Shown here in pieces: positions 16,227-24,376 of a stretch of 64,000 bases of DNA (the first letter of the stretch is position 1; every line of letters begins with the position of its first letter). A program made the position numbers and the translations under genes. The DNA lies in assembly GCA_016193485.1 (NCBI GenBank), contig JACPRZ010000028.1, positions 62,001 to 126,000 of the forward strand, read 5' to 3'. Below the pieces are notes generated by a model that made no database searches, was not told the origin of the DNA, and worked only from the letters and a program-made list of their open reading frames with translations. This DNA is from Bacteroidota bacterium. GTDB lineage: Bacteria; Bacteroidota; Bacteroidia; JACPRZ01.

Positions 16227-16841
16227 ATGATTGATAATATCATTAAAGGTGTCCTGTTGATTGCCATAGTGGTTCTTGCTTATTTCGTATTTGAAAGCAT
16301 AGCAGGAAAAATACGTTTTGACGAAGAGGCGAAAAGAAGGCGCAATGTGACCATTGAACGTCTCAAAGACATCAGGGCGGCACAACTCGCCTATAAAGAG
16401 GTGAAAAAAGAATTTGCCAATACCTTTGACGCGCTTCTGAATTTTATTACTCATGATTCGCTTCCGGTCATAAAAGCAATCGGCACTGTTCCGGATACCC
16501 TTACGGAAGAAGATGCCGTAAAAATGGGAATCGTCAGGCGCGATACCATAATGGTCAGCGCACGGGATTCCATTTTTTCGCCCACCTATCTGAAAAACCG
16601 TATCACAAAGTTTTACCTTGATTCTCTTCCTTATATTCCATATAGTGGCGGTAAACAATTTACCATTCAGGCCGGTGAAATTGAACGGGGTAAAGTGAGG
16701 GTTAAAGTATTTGAGGTCTTTGGCGCTTTTATGGATATTTATTCCGGCCTTGATTTTTCCAATGAGGATATTGATTCTGATACCGGCCTCAAAGTGGGTT
16801 CAATGACCGAGCCCTCTGTGGCGGGGAACTGGGGTGAATAA
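16227..16841 (+). CDS. membrane-anchored protein of unknown function
   Basis: A 204-aa protein with an N-terminal transmembrane helix (about 5-24, VLLIAIVVLAYFVFESIA). A charged coiled-coil-like region follows (about 30-75, FDEEAKRRRNVTIERLKDIR), then a soluble domain with DTIMVSARDSIFSPTYLKNRI and FEVFGAFMDIYSGLDFSNEDID. The layout resembles proteins found beside DUF3822-rsmD in related genomes, but I do not recognise a family. The DUF3822 gene follows 29 nt downstream on the same strand, so they may form an operon with rsmD. Confidence 0.75.
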   Translation: MIDNIIKGVLLIAIVVLAYFVFESIAGKIRFDEEAKRRRNVTIERLKDIRAAQLAYKEVKKEFANTFDALLNFITHDSLPVIKAIGTVPDTLTEEDAVKMGIVRRDTIMVSARDSIFSPTYLKNRITKFYLDSLPYIPYSGGKQFTIQAGEIERGKVRVKVFEVFGAFMDIYSGLDFSNEDIDSDTGLKVGSMTEPSVAGNWGE

Positions 16842-16870
16842 ATATTGCGCGAAATCCGAAATATTCTTTA

Positions 16871-17737
16871 ATGCTTCTCCATGACCCTTCCTTAGATGAA
16901 CAAACGGCACCTCATTGCCATCTTGCCATTGAATTTTCGGATAATACGGTAACGCTTTCAGTCCTTGATCTGGCGAGGAGATCTTTCCTGGCGGTCGCCT
17001 TACTGCAGTCCAATGACCCTAAAGGTAATCCGGATGATCTTAAACCTTCCGGATTAATTTCCGGTATCCCGTGGCTTAAATTCAAATTCCAATCGGTCAG
17101 CGCTGCTGCCGTAACAAATATTTTCACCCTGGTTCCTGATGCTGTTTTTGATGCCGGCCATGCTTCAGGTTATTTGGACTACCAGTTCGGAAATCGCAAC
17201 CTTTCAAAAGTGTACTGGGACCGGTTGAGGGAGGCAGGTTTATACGTCATTTACTCAATTCCTGATGACCTGGCGGGTAATTTAAAATCCCTGTTTCCCG
17301 GTGTAAAACCGGTTCACCACTCTTCCATACTTTTGCGTTCCTATAATATGCATTTTTCCGGAAAAGAAAATCCGAACGTTTTTCTCCATTTCGATGACGG
17401 TTATTACTCGCTTACCGTTTTATCGGGAAGATCAATCCTCTATTTCAATACATTTCCCTTCGAAACAGCGGAAGATGCAGCATATTATACATTCTTCACT
17501 CTGAATCAGGTAAAGGTAAATCCCTCCGCTTCTGATTTTACCCTGTTCGGGAATATTGATAAGAATTCACCCGTGTTTAACCTGCTCCGGCAATATGTAA
17601 AAAACTTATCTTTCGGCCATTACAACTCCTTTTTCACTTTCAGTCCATACCTCTCGGAAATTTCACTTCACCGGTTCTTCAGGATTCTTAACCAGTATTC
17701 CGCACTAACCCATGAGGATCATAACCGGAAAACATAA
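16871..17737 (+). CDS. DUF3822 family protein
   Basis: A 288-aa protein with the two-lobed, ASKHA-like pattern of DUF3822: HLAIEFSDNTVTLSVLDL near the N-terminus, FTLVPDAVFD in the middle, FLHFDDGYYSLTVL, and a C-terminal repeat of the fold. The function is unknown. Its 3' end overlaps the rsmD start by 26 nt. The DUF3822-rsmD arrangement is recurrent in Bacteroidota, suggesting a link to rRNA modification or simply shared expression. Confidence 0.82.
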   Translation: MLLHDPSLDEQTAPHCHLAIEFSDNTVTLSVLDLARRSFLAVALLQSNDPKGNPDDLKPSGLISGIPWLKFKFQSVSAAAVTNIFTLVPDAVFDAGHASGYLDYQFGNRNLSKVYWDRLREAGLYVIYSIPDDLAGNLKSLFPGVKPVHHSSILLRSYNMHFSGKENPNVFLHFDDGYYSLTVLSGRSILYFNTFPFETAEDAAYYTFFTLNQVKVNPSASDFTLFGNIDKNSPVFNLLRQYVKNLSFGHYNSFFTFSPYLSEISLHRFFRILNQYSALTHEDHNRKT

Positions 17738-18239
17738 GGGGAAAATCATCCGCGGGAAAATTCCACCGGTGCGGCCTACAACCGATTACGCCAAATCGGG
17801 GCTTTTCAATTACCTGGCAAACCTGAAGGACTTCAGGAACATTACTGTCCTTGATCTTTTTGCTGGAACCGGTAATATTTCGTACGAATTTGCCGCACGG
17901 GGAGCAGGTAGGGTGATTGCGGTGGATACCGATATCCGGTGCCTGAAATTCATCAGGAAAAAAGCCGCAGAACTTTCCTTCTCATATATTTACACTGTAA
18001 AGTCCGATGCCCTGAAATTCCTGAAACACTGCCCATTTTCATCCGATATCATCTTGGCCGATCCTCCTTATGAATACCCGTTTTATACTTCTGTTCACGA
18101 CTTGGTTTTCAGCAAAAAACTGCTCAGCGAAAAAGGAATTCTCGTTATAGAACATTCCAGTAAAATAAAACTATCTCAACTGCCGGGTTTTTTCCAAGAA
18201 AGATATTATGGTAACGTGCATTTTTCCTACTTTTCATAG
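17712..18239 (+). CDS. rsmD: 16S rRNA (guanine-966-N2) methyltransferase RsmD
   Basis: SAM-dependent methyltransferase for G966 of 16S rRNA. It is 175 aa. The N-terminal MRIITGKHKGKII and RPTTDYAKSGLFNYL are followed by the SAM-binding motif VLDLFAGTGNISYEFAARG (about 46-64), then VAVDTD-type acidic ends and the catalytic ADPPYEY (about 115-121). The start at 17712 overlaps DUF3822 by 26 nt, indicating translational coupling. Confidence 0.93.
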   Translation: MRIITGKHKGKIIRGKIPPVRPTTDYAKSGLFNYLANLKDFRNITVLDLFAGTGNISYEFAARGAGRVIAVDTDIRCLKFIRKKAAELSFSYIYTVKSDALKFLKHCPFSSDIILADPPYEYPFYTSVHDLVFSKKLLSEKGILVIEHSSKIKLSQLPGFFQERYYGNVHFSYFS

Positions 18240-18298
18240 GTCCGGTAATGTTTTTACCGGCAATAACCGTAATCAGGAACAGGATTTCCGGAAAATTA

Positions 18299-18306
18299 TA
18301 CCTTTG
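18299..18306 (+). promoter_or_regulatory. TAnnTTTG -7 box at edge of hairpin upstream of bTHX
   Basis: TACCTTTG immediately precedes CCCCGCACATAAG, exactly as TACCTTTG-CCCCGCAC does upstream of rlmN (68-83). A transcript from here would begin within the left hairpin arm and run into the bTHX gene at 18431. Confidence 0.45.
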
Positions 18307-18373
18307 CCCCGCACATAAGATATATCTGAAATGCATTCCTTCTATGTAATACCTTGAAACTTATGTGCGGGGC
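18306..18373. repeat. CCCCGCACATAAG hairpin element, copy 2
   Basis: Perfect 14-nt arms GCCCCGCACATAAG (18306-18319) and CTTATGTGCGGGGC (18360-18373) with a 40-nt loop. Same family as 75-126 and 62764-62793. Confidence 0.85.
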
Positions 18374-18430
18374 TTAGCCACCTCTAAAAAAACCAATAAG
18401 TTATCAACTTTCTGAAATTATCTTATTCAA

Positions 18431-18934
18431 ATGGGTAAAGGCGACCGCAAGACACGCAGAGGTAAAATATGGATGGGAACATTCGGAGTGAGAAGGCCGA
18501 AAAAGAAGAAAAAAACTTTGAAAGCACGGCCTCTTCCGGCACAAGAACCCAAACCAAAGATCAGAAAAGAAAAAGCGGACGCTGTCCCGGTTCCGGAAGT
18601 AACCGCAACTCCTTTACCTGAACCGGTACCTGCAATGACTACCCTGCCTGAAACACCACCACCTCCAGCGGCAGAGATAAAAATTGAAGAACCTGTAACT
18701 GAACCCGTTGCAACCTGGCAACCGTCTGAATCATCTCCTGAAGAAAAACCTGCAGAACCCTCAAAAAAACCCGCTGCAAAACCAAAGGGCAGACCAAAGA
18801 AAGCCGAAGCGCCAAAACCCTCACCACCCGTGAAAGAAAAACCCAAAGCGGAGCCAAAAAAGAAATCCGAACCAAAGAAGGAGGAGAAACAAAAAGCAAA
18901 ACAAAAAACCCCGGCAAAAAAAAGGAAGAAATAG
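18431..18934 (+). CDS. ribosomal protein bTHX with long basic Pro/Ala/Lys tail
   Basis: Residues 1-27 ([19 protein letters not shown], then VRRPKKKKK) match bTHX, the tiny 30S head protein first known from Thermus and present in Bacteroidota. Family members normally end soon after this point, at roughly 25-45 residues. Here the frame continues to 167 aa. The middle is acidic and Pro-rich (about 50-115); the end is Lys/Pro/Ala/Glu-rich (about 116-167), like histone H1-type bacterial proteins. No stop or frameshift separates the parts. A long antisense frame across it reflects only the biased composition. The tail is probably disordered; its role is unknown. Confidence 0.8.
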   Translation: MGKGDRKTRRGKIWMGTFGVRRPKKKKKTLKARPLPAQEPKPKIRKEKADAVPVPEVTATPLPEPVPAMTTLPETPPPPAAEIKIEEPVTEPVATWQPSESSPEEKPAEPSKKPAAKPKGRPKKAEAPKPSPPVKEKPKAEPKKKSEPKKEEKQKAKQKTPAKKRKK

Positions 18935-19426
18935 AGGGAATACCCATTACTCAACTATGACATCCCGATAATTGCCTGGTATGTGTTGTCGTGTTTTACA
19001 AACCAAGGTATTCATTATTGCTGACTATTCACCCCTAATCTGTCTGCCGCATGCCTGCTGGCATGTCCCCTGAAGGGGACTTATTGACTTCCCCTTCAGG
19101 GGGCAGGTGGGGTGAATAATCATTATTTATTGGTTACTATTCACCCCAAATTACAAATTATTATTGGTCATTGCAATTTAACTCTGTGTAACTCAGTGTA
19201 CTCTGTGCTCTCTGTGTTGAAGAATGTTTCCGCTTGAGGCGCCTGCCTGTCCCCCGCCTGCCGGACGGGCAGGGGTAGGCAGGGATCTGTCCTTTGGCGG
19301 ATAACACAGAGTCCGCTGAGATAACAGAGTTTCACAGAGGGGGTGAATAGTAACTAAAATCAGCCATTAAGTGGTTGTAAATCCACCATGAGGTGGTGAA
19401 TTTACGGATGTAAGACTGAACTTCCA
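18935..19426. repeat. gene-free island of nested palindromic repeats
   Basis: This 492-nt gap has no credible gene. It contains TACTATTCACCCC at 19023-19037 and 19136-19150 and its reverse complement near 19343-19357. A CCCCTGAAGGGGAC hairpin with G-rich tail lies at 19064-19112. Arms built of ACTCTGTGTAACTC/CTCTGTGTT (about 19180-19218) are mirrored by AACACAGAG...CACAGAG (about 19304-19340). Between these arms sits the CCTGCC/GGCAGG element whose near-copy is inside the polyprenyl synthetase gene. The arrangement is element within element. Confidence 0.7.
19241..19285. repeat. CCTGCC/GGCAGG palindromic element, intergenic copy
   Basis: This segment matches the reverse complement of 2051-2095 in the polyprenyl synthetase gene at 41 of 45 positions. 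It is centred in the loop of the CTCTGTG inverted repeat. Confidence 0.85.
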
Positions 19427-22400
19427 CTACTCCTCATCCCCAATCGCACCTTCATGCCATAGAAAATTGTTGCCATATCCCGGAATTTCCCAATAAAACT
19501 TGCTGCGTTTCCGGTCGTAATTGCCAATTTCGTTCATCGTCTCGCAATCGTATAGCCGTCCGTTGACCATTGTGTACCTCACCCATTCAGTGTTCCGGAT
19601 ATCGTCAAGCGGATTTTTATCCAGCACAATAAGATCGGCTAATTTTCCTTTTTCCAGCGAGCCGAGGTCTTTATCCATCCCGATATATTCAGCGCCATTG
19701 ACGGTAGCGCAGCGCAGCGCCTGCATAGCGCTCATCCCCCCCTGTGCGAGCATCCATAGTTCCCAATGAACGCCTAATCCCTGCAGTTGACCATGCCCGC
19801 CAACATTTACTTTCACCCCGGCATCACTTAATTTTTTACATGATTTTGAAACAAGGATATAGCCGTTCTCATATTCTTTATCCGGAATCATAGTGCGGTG
19901 GCGTGCTCGCTGGTCAATCACAAAGCGTGGCATGTATTTCAACAACCGTTCATTTTCCCACACATTGGTTTTCTGGTACCAGTAATATTCACCGCTGATG
20001 GCGCCATAACAAACAATTAAAGTCGGAGTGTACCCGGTTTTGCTGTTTGACCAGAGATTCACCACATCATCATATAGCGGAGCGTAGGGCAGGTTATGCT
20101 CAACACCGGTATGCCCGTCAAGAATATGAGTAAGATTATACCAGGTAGTTGACCCCCCTTCCGGATAGACCATAATGCCGAGTTGCCGTGCCGCTTCAAT
20201 TACCTGTTGCCTCTGTTCCCTGCGCGGCTGGTTGTAACTTTTTACCGAAAAAGCGCCATACGCTTTTGTTCTTCTGACAGATGAAAGCGCATCGTTAAGC
20301 GAATTGATTACCGCCTTGAAATCACCGTCAGCGCCATAGAGAATAGTACCGGTGGAAAAAATTCTCGGACCGACCATATTACCGGCTTTTACCATCTCTG
20401 ACTGCGAAAAAACCATTTCATTAGTGGATGACGGGTCATGGGTAGTGGTAACTCCATAAGCAAGGTTTGCATAGTAACTCCACTGCTTCTGCGGACTCAA
20501 TCCATTTCGGAAAGTTCCGAGGTGGGCATGAACATCTATAAAGCCGGGCATGACGGTTTTTCCCGAAACATCAATTATTTTTGTTCCTTCAGGAATTTTC
20601 ACCATTTCTGCTTTTCCTATATCCGTAATCCGGTTTTCATTAACGATTATTGTCCCGTTCTCAATCACTTCATCTCCCTTCATGGTGATTATACGCGCGC
20701 CTTTCAACGCGATAATTCCTTTGGGTTTACCGGATACAAGTACAAGATTGATATTTACTCCGGCCGTATCCATCGGTGGAATGCTGTCAGGCGCTCCGGG
20801 CAGAAATTTAAAGCGATCTTTAAGAAGGGAAGCAAAATATTCATCGCCAATGGTCCAGTGGACTTTTTTTGAGTCAGCGCTCCAGTGAATATTCAAACCT
20901 TCATCGCGCGCCACCTGCGCTAACGGAACTGCCTTTGTACCGGATGATAAATCAACTGTTCTTCCGGTTGCGGGCATCGCAGCGACATAGACCTTGTACA
21001 ATTCGCGGTATGCAACCCAGTTATTGTCCGGAGAAGAGACAAAAACGTTGGCGTATTTTGAAGTAAAATGTACCCGCACATCTTTCCCGTTGAGGTCGCA
21101 GGATTTCAGTGCGTGTTTTTGTTCCTCACCGCTTCCCTCCGATGAGTGAAAGAAAATGCGCCTGCCGTCAGATGAAAAGGAGGGTTGTGAACCATCTTTA
21201 ATGATAAATTTTTCGTTGCCTCCCGCAGCGTCCATTATATAAATACCGGGGTCAACGCAAAAGGCAAAACCAAGATGGTCATTTCCGCCATCTTTTTCAT
21301 AAACAATCCGCCTGCCATCTGATGAAAAGCGGGGGTTGCGGTAAATGCCTTTAACGGCAGTAAGTTTCGTTACTTTTTTATCGTTCAGGTTTATTTTCAT
21401 AATGGCTCCGGTGATTTCATCGTTCCAGGTAATGTAAACAAGTTCGGTCCCGTCAGGAGAAAATGCCGGTTCAAATTCAAAGTCGGTTCCATTAGTAAGT
21501 CGCTGAGGAATTCCGTCCGGCAGAATTTTTTTCCAGAGGTATCCGGCAGCATTGAAAACAATCATTTTTTCATCGGGTGATGTTACTGCATGACGTATTG
21601 TTTTGGCTATAAATTTTTCCGGTGCCGGTTCCTGCGGAAATTTCAGCGCATCATAAATACGGTGTTTGCATGTTGCGGTAAAAGGTATTTCAGATGCTTG
21701 TGATGTCGTTATGTCAATCTTCAGTATTTTTCCTTCCGACCAGAGGATAATGTTTTTTGAATCCAGCCAGTTAAAGTTGGGATACACTCCGAAAATCGCC
21801 CATGCCTCCTGCTGGTCTTTGGAAAGTTTATCAAATACAGGCCATTCCTCTCCGGTTATAAGGTTCCGGAGATACAAAACCGTTTTTTCCCTTACCCGCC
21901 TTACAAACGCAAGTGTCTTGCCGTCTCCGGAAACCTGCGGGCGGCATGCGCCACCGGTGCCACCGGTAACGGTTGCCGTTTCTCCATTTTCCCTGTCGTA
22001 ACGGTTAATGACATAAATCTGGTCATTCGGGTCTTTATTGTATTGAAAGTAACCTCCGGGGTACATATCCTCACTGTAATAAACATATCTTCCATCGGGT
22101 GAAACGGAGGGTTCGCCAAGGTCCTGCTGGTCATTTTTGCGTTTGGTCAGTTGGATACCATCCCCCCCTGTTAAATGGTAAATCCATAATTCACCGGCTC
22201 CGAGCGAACGCCTTGAAGTAAAATGTTTACGAACTATAAGATAATTCCCGTCCGGTGTCCAGACCGCATTGTTCAGCAGGCGGAAGTCCTCTTTCGTAAC
22301 CTGTTTTGCATCCAAACCATCCCTGTTCATAAACCAGATATTATCACCCCCCCCCATATCGCTTGTAAAAGATATTTTTTTCCCGTCCGGACTGAAACGC

Positions 22401-22699
22401 GGCTGCACTTCGAAAGCATGCCCTCCCCTCAGGAGTTTTGCCTCGCCACCGGCAATGGGCATAATATAAATATCACCCAGCATGTCAAAGACGATCTCCC
22501 TGCCATCCGGAGAAACATCAAGGTTAAGCCAGGTGCCTTCGCTGACGGTGAACTCAACTTCTTTAAATGTACCGGGAGGACTGGAAATATCCCACTTTGT
22601 ATTGTTTTTCTTCTTTGTTGTATCAATATTCAATTTATCCTGGGCAAAGCAGGAAAAACCTATGCATAAGGTGATTAAAGGAAAAACAAATTTTCGCAT
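19427..22699 (-). CDS. secreted TolB-propeller amidohydrolase
   Basis: A 1090-aa exported protein: signal peptide (MRKFVFPLITLCIGFSCFAQ), then a long array of WD40-like/PD40 beta-propeller repeats with SPDG..I.F motifs (about 40-600). A C-terminal amidohydrolase-superfamily domain follows (about 640-1070) with VDVHAHLGT metal-binding His, HNLPYA and VGGHGQLQG, and ends ADLIVLDKNPL. Such fusions are annotated as imidazolonepropionase-like or prolidase-like hydrolases; the substrate is unknown. Start 22699 is chosen because a signal peptide begins there and the longer frame to 22750 runs over the promoter at 22748-22776. Confidence 0.88.
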   Translation of the reverse strand: MRKFVFPLITLCIGFSCFAQDKLNIDTTKKKNNTKWDISSPPGTFKEVEFTVSEGTWLNLDVSPDGREIVFDMLGDIYIMPIAGGEAKLLRGGHAFEVQPRFSPDGKKISFTSDMGGGDNIWFMNRDGLDAKQVTKEDFRLLNNAVWTPDGNYLIVRKHFTSRRSLGAGELWIYHLTGGDGIQLTKRKNDQQDLGEPSVSPDGRYVYYSEDMYPGGYFQYNKDPNDQIYVINRYDRENGETATVTGGTGGACRPQVSGDGKTLAFVRRVREKTVLYLRNLITGEEWPVFDKLSKDQQEAWAIFGVYPNFNWLDSKNIILWSEGKILKIDITTSQASEIPFTATCKHRIYDALKFPQEPAPEKFIAKTIRHAVTSPDEKMIVFNAAGYLWKKILPDGIPQRLTNGTDFEFEPAFSPDGTELVYITWNDEITGAIMKINLNDKKVTKLTAVKGIYRNPRFSSDGRRIVYEKDGGNDHLGFAFCVDPGIYIMDAAGGNEKFIIKDGSQPSFSSDGRRIFFHSSEGSGEEQKHALKSCDLNGKDVRVHFTSKYANVFVSSPDNNWVAYRELYKVYVAAMPATGRTVDLSSGTKAVPLAQVARDEGLNIHWSADSKKVHWTIGDEYFASLLKDRFKFLPGAPDSIPPMDTAGVNINLVLVSGKPKGIIALKGARIITMKGDEVIENGTIIVNENRITDIGKAEMVKIPEGTKIIDVSGKTVMPGFIDVHAHLGTFRNGLSPQKQWSYYANLAYGVTTTHDPSSTNEMVFSQSEMVKAGNMVGPRIFSTGTILYGADGDFKAVINSLNDALSSVRRTKAYGAFSVKSYNQPRREQRQQVIEAARQLGIMVYPEGGSTTWYNLTHILDGHTGVEHNLPYAPLYDDVVNLWSNSKTGYTPTLIVCYGAISGEYYWYQKTNVWENERLLKYMPRFVIDQRARHRTMIPDKEYENGYILVSKSCKKLSDAGVKVNVGGHGQLQGLGVHWELWMLAQGGMSAMQALRCATVNGAEYIGMDKDLGSLEKGKLADLIVLDKNPLDDIRNTEWVRYTMVNGRLYDCETMNEIGNYDRKRSKFYWEIPGYGNNFLWHEGAIGDEE

Positions 22700-22747
22700 A
22701 AAACAGATTTTTGGAAACGACTTTTTTTCGGATATTTGCTTTGTGAA

Positions 22748-22776
22748 CAAAGGTACAAAGAGAAAATTTAGCCAAA
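22748..22776 (-). promoter_or_regulatory. promoter of the amidohydrolase gene
   Basis: On the minus strand: TTTG (22776-22773), 17 nt, TACCTTTG (22755-22748). It is located about 50 nt before the ATG at 22699, fitting the Bacteroidota consensus. Confidence 0.6.
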
Positions 22777-22800
22777 TATTGCTATGACATCAGCAAACTC

Positions 22801-22923
22801 ATGTTTGCGGCTTTCGTACTTGCGAACGTGATGTCGGAAAAACTTGCACTTGATCTAATGGTTGCCGGAATTATGGTATCTCTCTTTTTTCTTGTTATGG
22901 GATATTTATTGAATAAAAATTAA
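22801..22923 (+). CDS. 40-aa single-pass membrane protein
   Basis: Short frame of 40 aa with a strongly hydrophobic helix (about 15-37, LALDLMVAGIMVSLFFLVMGYLL) ending in NKN. Coding is suggested by its hydrophobic segment and by a second tiny membrane protein 6 nt downstream. A shorter start at 22831 (MSEKLAL) is possible. No family is recognised. Confidence 0.5.
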   Translation: MFAAFVLANVMSEKLALDLMVAGIMVSLFFLVMGYLLNKN

Positions 22924-22929
22924 TTACTT

Positions 22930-23049
22930 ATGGCACCTATTACAATTACCCTGGGCGTTGTCGCTTTCATAGGATTAGTAGGGGTGATCCTCATACTGAT
23001 TTTTGACCGGAAGAAAAAAAGCGAAAAACCCGCATCTGAAAGCAATTGA
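22930..23049 (+). CDS. 39-aa single-pass membrane protein
   Basis: MAPITITLGVVAFIGLVG begins the product, which continues with a hydrophobic helix to about residue 25 and ends in a basic-to-polar tail (DRKKKSEKPASESN). It has the topology of a small membrane-regulatory peptide with a cytoplasmic positive tail. It starts 6 nt after the stop of the 40-aa frame, suggesting a two-gene unit. No family recognised. Confidence 0.55.
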   Translation: MAPITITLGVVAFIGLVGVILILIFDRKKKSEKPASESN

Positions 23050-23125
23050 GCAGAAAAACGGTGCATTGTGTTTCTGCTATTCGTTAATCAGCGGGAGATT
23101 TTTATTTTTTTGTTGTATCCAATCA

Positions 23126-24371
23126 TCAAAAGAATCCCCGTATCATTGCATATCCCCCCAATCCTCCGCTTTTCATTGGGAATATTATTCCCTCAATATT
23201 TGTTATTCCTGCCGAAACATCGAATTTTTTTATGCTCATTCTCCATTCTGTTCCTACGGATAACCTGCCATAACCACCGTATCCTGCCGACAGGGAGGCA
23301 ATCATATTTTCTTTTATCCGGAAACTTTCCTTCAGGTATCCGAATGGAGTAAAATTCGCATTAATCCTGTATAATCCCCCTGCTTCAATAATCCATCGGT
23401 CATGGTGTTCCTGTGCAACTGAAAACCGCACGGTTGAAGGCAACGGTGTATTATACCTGCCATTTTTCATTCCGTACTGTACAGAAGCGGATATGCTGTC
23501 ATTCAATTTCCCGAATTGTGATCCAAGAAGATTGAATTCTCCTATACTGTCCAATACTACTCCTTCATAAAAGTATGCCATATTTTTATAATAGGTAAGC
23601 GAACTTTGATTCCAGTATATGATTCCGGCATCGGTAAACGAAAAATTCAGCAGTGTCGGTCTTTTTTTCCCGCGTAAGAACATACTACTGCTCCACTTCA
23701 TAAAAATATCGCTTGAAAATCCGTTGCCGTTGAATGCGCCAAAGCCGGTGTTTGATGTATCGGTACTCCTTAATGCAATATCTCCTGTCAGCGATACCTG
23801 GTCACCTATCGGACTTGTATAAAAGTCAAGGTCAGATGAATTCAAAGAATAATGTTGTTCGCCTTTAAGATAGGATAAGGTTATACTAAACATTGAACCG
23901 GCAGTATGGCCAAAAATCAGCCCTGTTTTTGCCTGCTGAAACCTGAAATAATTTATATTCAGCGGACCAAGACGGGCAATCTGCCCGGCAAATCTTTTGT
24001 TGCCGAATAATACAAAATTCAATAAATCATCAGTGAATTTTGCGTCAAAATGTTCCCGGTCCGCAATTCCGAACTGCCAGTAGAGATTATTTATTCTACC
24101 CGGTCTGTTAATGAGACCGGTTATTCCAGCTCCGTAATTAATGTCCCCCCCTGCAAAATTTTTTTTGATAAGACGCGAAGATACGGAATTTTTCAGGTTT
24201 TCGTCTATGCCCCCCATAGTGGGAATAAGGGGAATAAGGGAGATAAGGGAGATAAGGGAGATAAGGGGATAACTGACTGAATAATAAGCAGTGGTAAAAA
24301 AGGAAGTTAAAACAAAAGAATAAAAGAGTATTTTTTAAAAAGTAGTAAGAACATACAACCCCCGGTTTCAT
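23126..24371 (-). CDS. outer-membrane beta-barrel protein, frameshifted at a G run
   Basis: The long frame 23126-24217 encodes a Gly/aromatic-rich barrel-like protein (GLIFGHTAGSMFSITLSYLKG, ending GGYAMIRGFF) resembling Bacteroidota DUF5723-type outer-membrane proteins; the family call is tentative. It lacks a signal peptide. In the neighbouring frame, an ATG at 24371, only 5 nt after the M1 peptidase stop, encodes a signal peptide (NTLLFFCFNFLFYHCLLFSQ). That frame then reads PYLPY repeats until six G at 24215-24210. Removing one G fuses the two into a 414-aa protein. So the gene is either a frameshift mutant, a slippage-controlled gene, or contains a homopolymer sequencing error. Probably cotranscribed with the M1 peptidase. 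Confidence 0.7.
24219..24275. repeat. AAGGGAGAT minisatellite in signal-peptide region
   Basis: GGGAATAAG and GGGAGATAA units of 9 nt repeat about six times. In the signal-peptide frame on the minus strand they encode (S/L)PY repeats. Similar AAGGGGATAAGGG units appear at 63595-63662. Confidence 0.75.
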
Positions 24372-24376
24372 GTCCG

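Noticed and set aside
18427-18954. 175-aa minus-strand frame opposite bTHX
   Set aside because: It is the Phe/Gly/Ser-rich shadow of a Lys/Pro/Ala-rich gene. The plus strand has a recognisable ribosomal protein start.
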